A DNA stretch of 64,000 nt from positions 41,511,503 through 41,575,502 of the forward strand of contig CP136065.1 of assembly GCA_032622095.1 (NCBI GenBank). The letters are read 5' to 3'. Under the pieces are notes generated by a model. The model did not search any database and was not told the origin of the DNA. It saw only the letters and a list, made by a program, of their open reading frames with translations. The stretch's first letter is position 1. Every line of letters starts with the position of its first letter. A program made the translations under genes and the position numbers. The stretch is from Siphonodentalium dalli. Lineage: Eukaryota > Mollusca > Scaphopoda > Gadilida > Siphonodentaliidae. This document shows positions 59,929 through 64,000 of the stretch, one piece after another.

Positions 59929-60664
59929 GATACATACATGTTATCGCTGCAGTGAATTGATCTGGGGCGAAGTATCACGTCGAGTTGAAGAGGTCAGATC
60001 GCTGGATCAAACGAGCCGCCGCAGGCGTCGAGTTTGATCCAGCGATCTGACCTCTTCAACGAGACGTGATGCGAAGCCCAGATCAATTCACTGCAGCGAT
60101 AACAGGTTTATTATATGAAATGCTTTTTATTTAAAAACCACATGCTTTATTTAAAAAGCACAATTTCTCTCATTAATTATGAAATGAAACCAATTCACAC
60201 GCTCGTTAGTATCAAAAATAAAGAAAGAACTGTCCTGCTTTTTCCGGTCATGCGCAGTATGCGAGATGAGGAAGGGTGGTATGACATCGGATCAAACTGC
60301 AGCTGATCCGATGGCCAGGAAATGATCGCTATACAATAGCGGTATTGGGGAAAGAAAAACGATAGTCATATAATAATATTCATTATTATATGACTATCGT
60401 TTTTCTTTCCCCAATACCGCTATTGTATAGCGATCATTTCCTGGCCATCGGATCAGCTGCAGTTTGATCCGATCATATAATAAACCTGTTATTGCTGCAG
60501 TGAATTGATCTGGGGCGAAGTATCACGTCTCATTGAAGAGGTCAGATCGCTGGATCAAACTCGACGCTTGTGGCGGCTCGTTTGATCCAGCGATCTGACC
60601 TCTTCAACGAGAACGTGATACTTCGCCCCAGATCAATTCACTGCAGCAATAACATGTATTTATC
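59929..60664. repeat. Nested palindrome of three hairpins
   Basis: Hairpin A (59939-60104) and hairpin A' (60487-60654) are inverted copies of each other, each itself a near-perfect inverted repeat around a 19-nt loop. Hairpin B (60286-60473) lies between them. The outer symmetry extends to GATACATACATG at the left and CATGTATTTATC at the right, and includes GGTTTATTATATG / CATATAATAAACC next to A and A'. Only 60118-60285 breaks the symmetry. The open frame at 60115-60306 lies in that segment. Confidence 0.92.
60286..60473. repeat. Perfect 92-bp inverted repeat with 4-nt spacer (hairpin B)
   Basis: ATCGGATCAAACTGCAGCTG at the left and CAGCTGCAGTTTGATCCGAT at the right. I compared the arms base by base and found no mismatch. 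The centre is ATAATAAT-ATTC-ATTATTAT. Confidence 0.93.
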
Positions 60665-60990
60665 ACAAATCGATTTAGTTTAGCCAGATGTGTAACTTGT
60701 GTTGTTCGCCCTGATCTGTTACTACTACTAGTGTTACATTGTGTTAGGTAGTTTTATAGACGAAGTTAGGACAGTGTAGGATACTTATTTAACTTTCCCA
60801 ATTGGCATTCACTCCTTGGCCTATAGAAAAATTCCCGATTACCTTCCATACGAAACTACATATATTTTCCTCGTTTTAGTGTATTTGGCAGCTATTCTTT
60901 CTCTTATATAAGGAATGGCAACGATTATTTCACTCATCCTATTCCACTAATTTGCCTCGAATTGTAGTCACCGGAAGTTGTCCAGAAACA

Positions 60991-61085
60991 GCTGATAAGC
61001 ACATGTTGAAACCACGTGTATTCTGATAAGCACCCTTTGAAACCACGTGTATTCTGATGAGCACATGATTGAGACCACACCCCAA
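60991..61085. repeat. 31-bp tandem repeat
   Basis: About three units of CTGATAAGCACATGTTGAAA + CCACGTGTATT, each holding a CACGTG E-box-like core. Confidence 0.8.
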
Positions 61086-61161
61086 ATCTCCATATTTGGA
61101 TGAAACCACGCCTATTTCTGGTTCCCATACCGTAGAAGCGGGGGCTGATTCAGACCTTTCC

Positions 61162-61281
61162 ATTATGTAAATGGTTTGTATTATGTAAATGGATTGTATT
61201 ATGTAAATGGAAGTATTATGTAAATGGATTGTATTATGTAAATGGATTGTATTATGTAAATGGATTGTATTATGTAAATGA
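61162..61281. repeat. 18-bp tandem repeat TATTATGTAAATGGATTG
   Basis: Six to seven units; one unit is shortened (GGAAGTATTATG). Each carries ATGTAAAT, one base from the octamer motif ATGCAAAT. Confidence 0.92.
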
Positions 61282-61289
61282 AATTAATT

Positions 61290-62175
61290 TCATTTCATTT
61301 CCACTGAATGTTGGCTGCAGATGGATTCAAATGTGAAATCCACGATGGCTCCAGCCGCCGATGTTTTTTAAAATTTCGGAAAAATTGGACATCTTCCATC
61401 AAAAGGCAAGACCAAAGAACCATATCAAGTTTGGATGAGGGATGTGGCACATAGGGTGCGATAAAGGATTTAAAGAGTAAAATCCAAATAAGCCACTGGC
61501 AACCATGTTTATTAACAAAATTTGAAAATATCATTGGCTCCCATCTAGAGGTCACCCTGAAGATCCTTATTAAGTTTGGTGATGATAGGATGAGAGATGT
61601 GGCCTGTAGGTTGTGCCGAAGGATTTGTTCATGCAAAGAGTAAAATCCAAGATGCCGCTGTCAGCCATGTTTTTCAACAAATGTTTGAAAAAATTGATTG
61701 CTCCGTTCTAGAGGTCACCCTGAAGATGCATATAAAGTTTGGTGATGATCAGACAAGGGATGTGGTCTGGAAGGTGTGGCAAAGAATTTAGTCAGGCAAA
61801 AAGTAAAATACAAGATGGCTGCCGGCGGCCATGTTTTGAATCAAAAATCGTTCAAATTTGATAACTCTCATCCAGAGGTGATCCTAATCATGCCTGTAAA
61901 TTTCCCAAACATTTCTTAGATATAAGTGGGCTGCAGGGTGTGCTGATGGATTCAAATTTGAAATCCAAGATGGCTGCATATGTTTTTTAACAAATTTCAG
62001 AAATAATCGATGGCCCCCACATAGAGCCTAATAGAGGTCACCCCGAAGATCCGTATAAAGTTGACTATCGGATGATGGATGTGTCCTGTAGCATTTACGA
62101 TGTAAAGTTGAGCTAAAAATGGCAGCCAGACCCCAAAATTGAACTTGACCTGAATTTTCTGGTAATGACGCCCAG
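61290..62175 (-). repeat. Inverted copy of the CCATCTTGGATT dispersed repeat
   Basis: Five or six imperfect units with AATCCAAGATGGCTG, TAGAGGTCACCCTGAAGAT and GGATGTGGCCTGTAGG.TGTG. This is the reverse orientation of 32240-32830. Confidence 0.75.
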
Positions 62176-62199
62176 ATACCAAATTTTATTAAATGGTGT

Positions 62200-62930
62200 T
62201 CAGTAGAAATAAAGTATCATCCGGAATAGAAATATGAACAGACGTTTAGATAGATGGACGGATGGACAGACAAAAGACATAACGTCAGCTGAGAGCTATA
62301 ATGTTCTGTCAAAATTTCCTCTTTTTGTGGGAAATTGAGTTTGAAATTTTCACAACCCGGTACTAATATACCAGTACATTAGTTTAGTTGTATGTTGATT
62401 TAGTTTGGTTGGTGGTGTCGAATTACATGTAATACTAAATATGAATTTTCTTGCATTAAATGCCAATATTATATTATGCTTGCATTTCGTTAAAACGTGT
62501 TTGGAAATATAACATTTTGTGGACAAAATTGCACTTGTGCATCAGCGCTAAAGTGGCTTTTTTGTATTTCAGCCACATGTTAGTGACAATATTAAAATAA
62601 AGGTTCTATTTAATAGTGACTAAAATCTAACAGTCTTGCCAGTGTTTAAAGAAATGGAATATTTGGTCCTAATAAAGTTGTTTTTGGGGATTTTAAATCC
62701 GCAAGGGGGGGGGGGGACATTATAGCACGGAAAACATGAAATTACATGTGTATTGTGAGCAAGTGACACATCACCGATAGGCTTTCTTGGTGGCAATGGA
62801 CAGATCTCTGCGAGGCGAATCGTACGCCACAATTATTAAATTTTTCCCGCCAAAATGGACATCATAGCAATTAGCTGACAATAACACGTCCCATTTTTAA
62901 TCCTTTCTGAACTAAATACTCATTGATGAA
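62200..62930. other. No gene recognised
   Basis: Contains a short (GATGGACG)-type run (62250-62270) and a poly-G run (62705-62716). Nothing coding is supportable. Confidence 0.4.
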
Positions 62931-62932
62931 TA

Positions 62933-63078
62933 CAGTAATGCCCTAAGTAATCGACCCCTTAACCACTCTCCCCGAGAGCTTTCTGATGAATGGCAACAAG
63001 CCATATTTCCGACTAAATCCTGAAAAGTTACCCATAATTCTACTGTGGTTAAGGGGTCGATTACTTAGGGCATTACTG
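62933..63078. mobile_element. TA-flanked F1 element with internally shortened left arm
   Basis: Ends are near-perfect (CAGTAATGCCCTAAGTAATC and its inverse; TA at 62931-62932 and 63079-63080), but the left arm jumps from CCTTAACCA directly to CTCTCCCCGAGAG. It is an internal-deletion derivative of 146 bp against about 240 bp for the copy at 23871. Confidence 0.85.
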
Positions 63079-63089
63079 TAGTTCTCTCA

Positions 63090-63200
63090 GGAAATGTTAA
63101 GTAAGTAAGTAATGCTTTATTCCCAGATATTATTCATGGGACATGAGAAAACGTATATACACAATATAGAAATGAGAACACTCCAATGGTTTGTTCCGAA
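63090..63200 (-). mobile_element. Probable 5'-truncated LINE 3' end
   Basis: On the minus strand, GGGAATAAAGCATTACTTAC ends in an (ACTT)n tail, with an AATAAA just before it. This is the usual look of a non-LTR retrotransposon 3' terminus. No coding part is present. Confidence 0.4.
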
Positions 63201-63252
63201 CATTTAAACTTACAGTAATTACAATTACATAAATAAAACAAACAAATGAAAC

Positions 63253-64000
63253 AATCACCAGTTACAATCCAATATTACATTATCACGTCCGGAATAGTGA
63301 TGTGAAGAGAATCACCAGTTACAATCCAATATTACATTATCATGTCCGGAATAGTGATGTGAAGAGAATCACCAGTTACAATCCAATATTACATTATCAC
63401 GTCCGGAATAGTGATGTGAAGAGAATCACCAGTTACAATCCAATATTACATTATCACGTCCGGAATAGTGATGTGAAGAGAATCACCAGTTACAATCCAA
63501 TATTACATTATCATGTCCGGAATAGTGATGTGAAGAGAATCACCAGTTACAATCCAATATTACATTATCATGTCCGGAATAGTGATGTGAAGAGAATCAC
63601 CAGTTACAATCCAATATTACATTATCATGTCCGGAATAGTGATGTGAAGAGAATCACCAGTTACAATCCAATATTACATTATCATGTCCGGAATAGTGAT
63701 GTGAAGAGAATCACCAGTTACAATCCAATATTACATTATCATGTCCGGAATAGTGATGTGAAGAGAATCACCAGTTACAATCCAATATTACATTATCACG
63801 TCCGGAATAGTGATGTGAAGAGAATCACCAGTTACAATCCAATATTACATTATCACGTCCGGAATAGTGATGTGAAGAGAATCACCAGTTACAATCCAAT
63901 ATTACATTATCACGTCCGGAATAGTGATGTGAAGAGAATCACCAGTTACAATCCAATATTACATTATCACGTCCGGAATAGTGATGTGAAGAGAATCACC
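63253..64000. repeat. 57-bp minisatellite, 13 copies, running off the window
   Basis: Units of AATCACCAGTTACAATCCAA + TATTACATTATCACGTCCGG + AATAGTGATGTGAAGAG repeat every 57 bp without indels. The only variation I found is ACG versus ATG at one CpG. Confidence 0.97.

Noticed and set aside
60991-61085. Hammerhead-ribozyme-like CTGATGAG..GAAAC pattern
   Set aside because: CTGATAAG/CTGATGAG and GAAACC occur in a 31-bp tandem, but there is no stem II between them and only one unit has the required CTGATGA core.
63253-64000. CRISPR-like regular array
   Set aside because: The units are contiguous 57-bp repeats without unique spacers, in a eukaryotic context with no cas genes.
1-64000. Transposase, reverse transcriptase or viral genes
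   Set aside because: I looked for long frames or typical motifs and saw none. All mobile elements in the window appear non-autonomous or truncated.

Overview
This window is eukaryotic intergenic and intronic DNA. It is AT-rich and packed with repeats, and it has no long open reading frame, no rRNA gene, no canonical tRNA gene and no operon. A marine invertebrate, probably a bivalve mollusc, fits best. The clues are a tRNA-headed SINE with a TTAAACCCAAATCAATC-type tail, dispersed blocks carrying CCATCTTGGATT, and families made of a hairpin, a (CCGT)n run and ACCAAATTTGGTATG. The phylum call is inference from repeat style, not from a gene.

Layout. 1-4150: a 48-bp satellite with a 493-bp TTAA-flanked element inserted, duplicated once as a 2128-bp block. 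4151-15430: interspersed foldback and TTAA elements. 15430-20390: a small minisatellite, then two spliced minus-strand exons (15832-16247 and 19726-19861) whose 3.5-kb intron holds hairpin clusters and a 157-bp tandem repeat. 20390-25350: TTAA elements, a 438-bp hairpin, two minisatellites and a TA-flanked foldback element. 25379-25478: a candidate plus-strand first coding exon. 25848-27345: a diverged tandem duplication in which one copy carries two TTAA elements and the other keeps the empty sites. 29632-29731: an assembly gap of 100 N. 29811-30110: an intact SINE. 32240-35640: dispersed repeats and a 150-bp tandem array. 35742-37778: a candidate exon and a tandemly duplicated terminal exon on the plus strand. 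39530-46970: more repeats. 46990-55510: an 8.5-kb array of a 201-bp satellite, interrupted by two copies of one retroposon-like dimer and flanked by inverted arms (43289-45800 and 55673-57930). 59929-60664: a nested three-hairpin palindrome. 61160-62180: short repeats. 63253-64000: a very uniform 57-bp minisatellite running off the end.

Main theme. At least six unrelated-looking non-autonomous families all sit between TTAA target duplications (the piggyBac-type target), alongside TA-flanked and 8-bp-TSD families. No transposase gene is visible, so all must be mobilised in trans or be extinct. Real coding evidence is limited to a few short exons supported by splice signals, matching phase or substitution pattern. 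None could be assigned firmly to a known gene.
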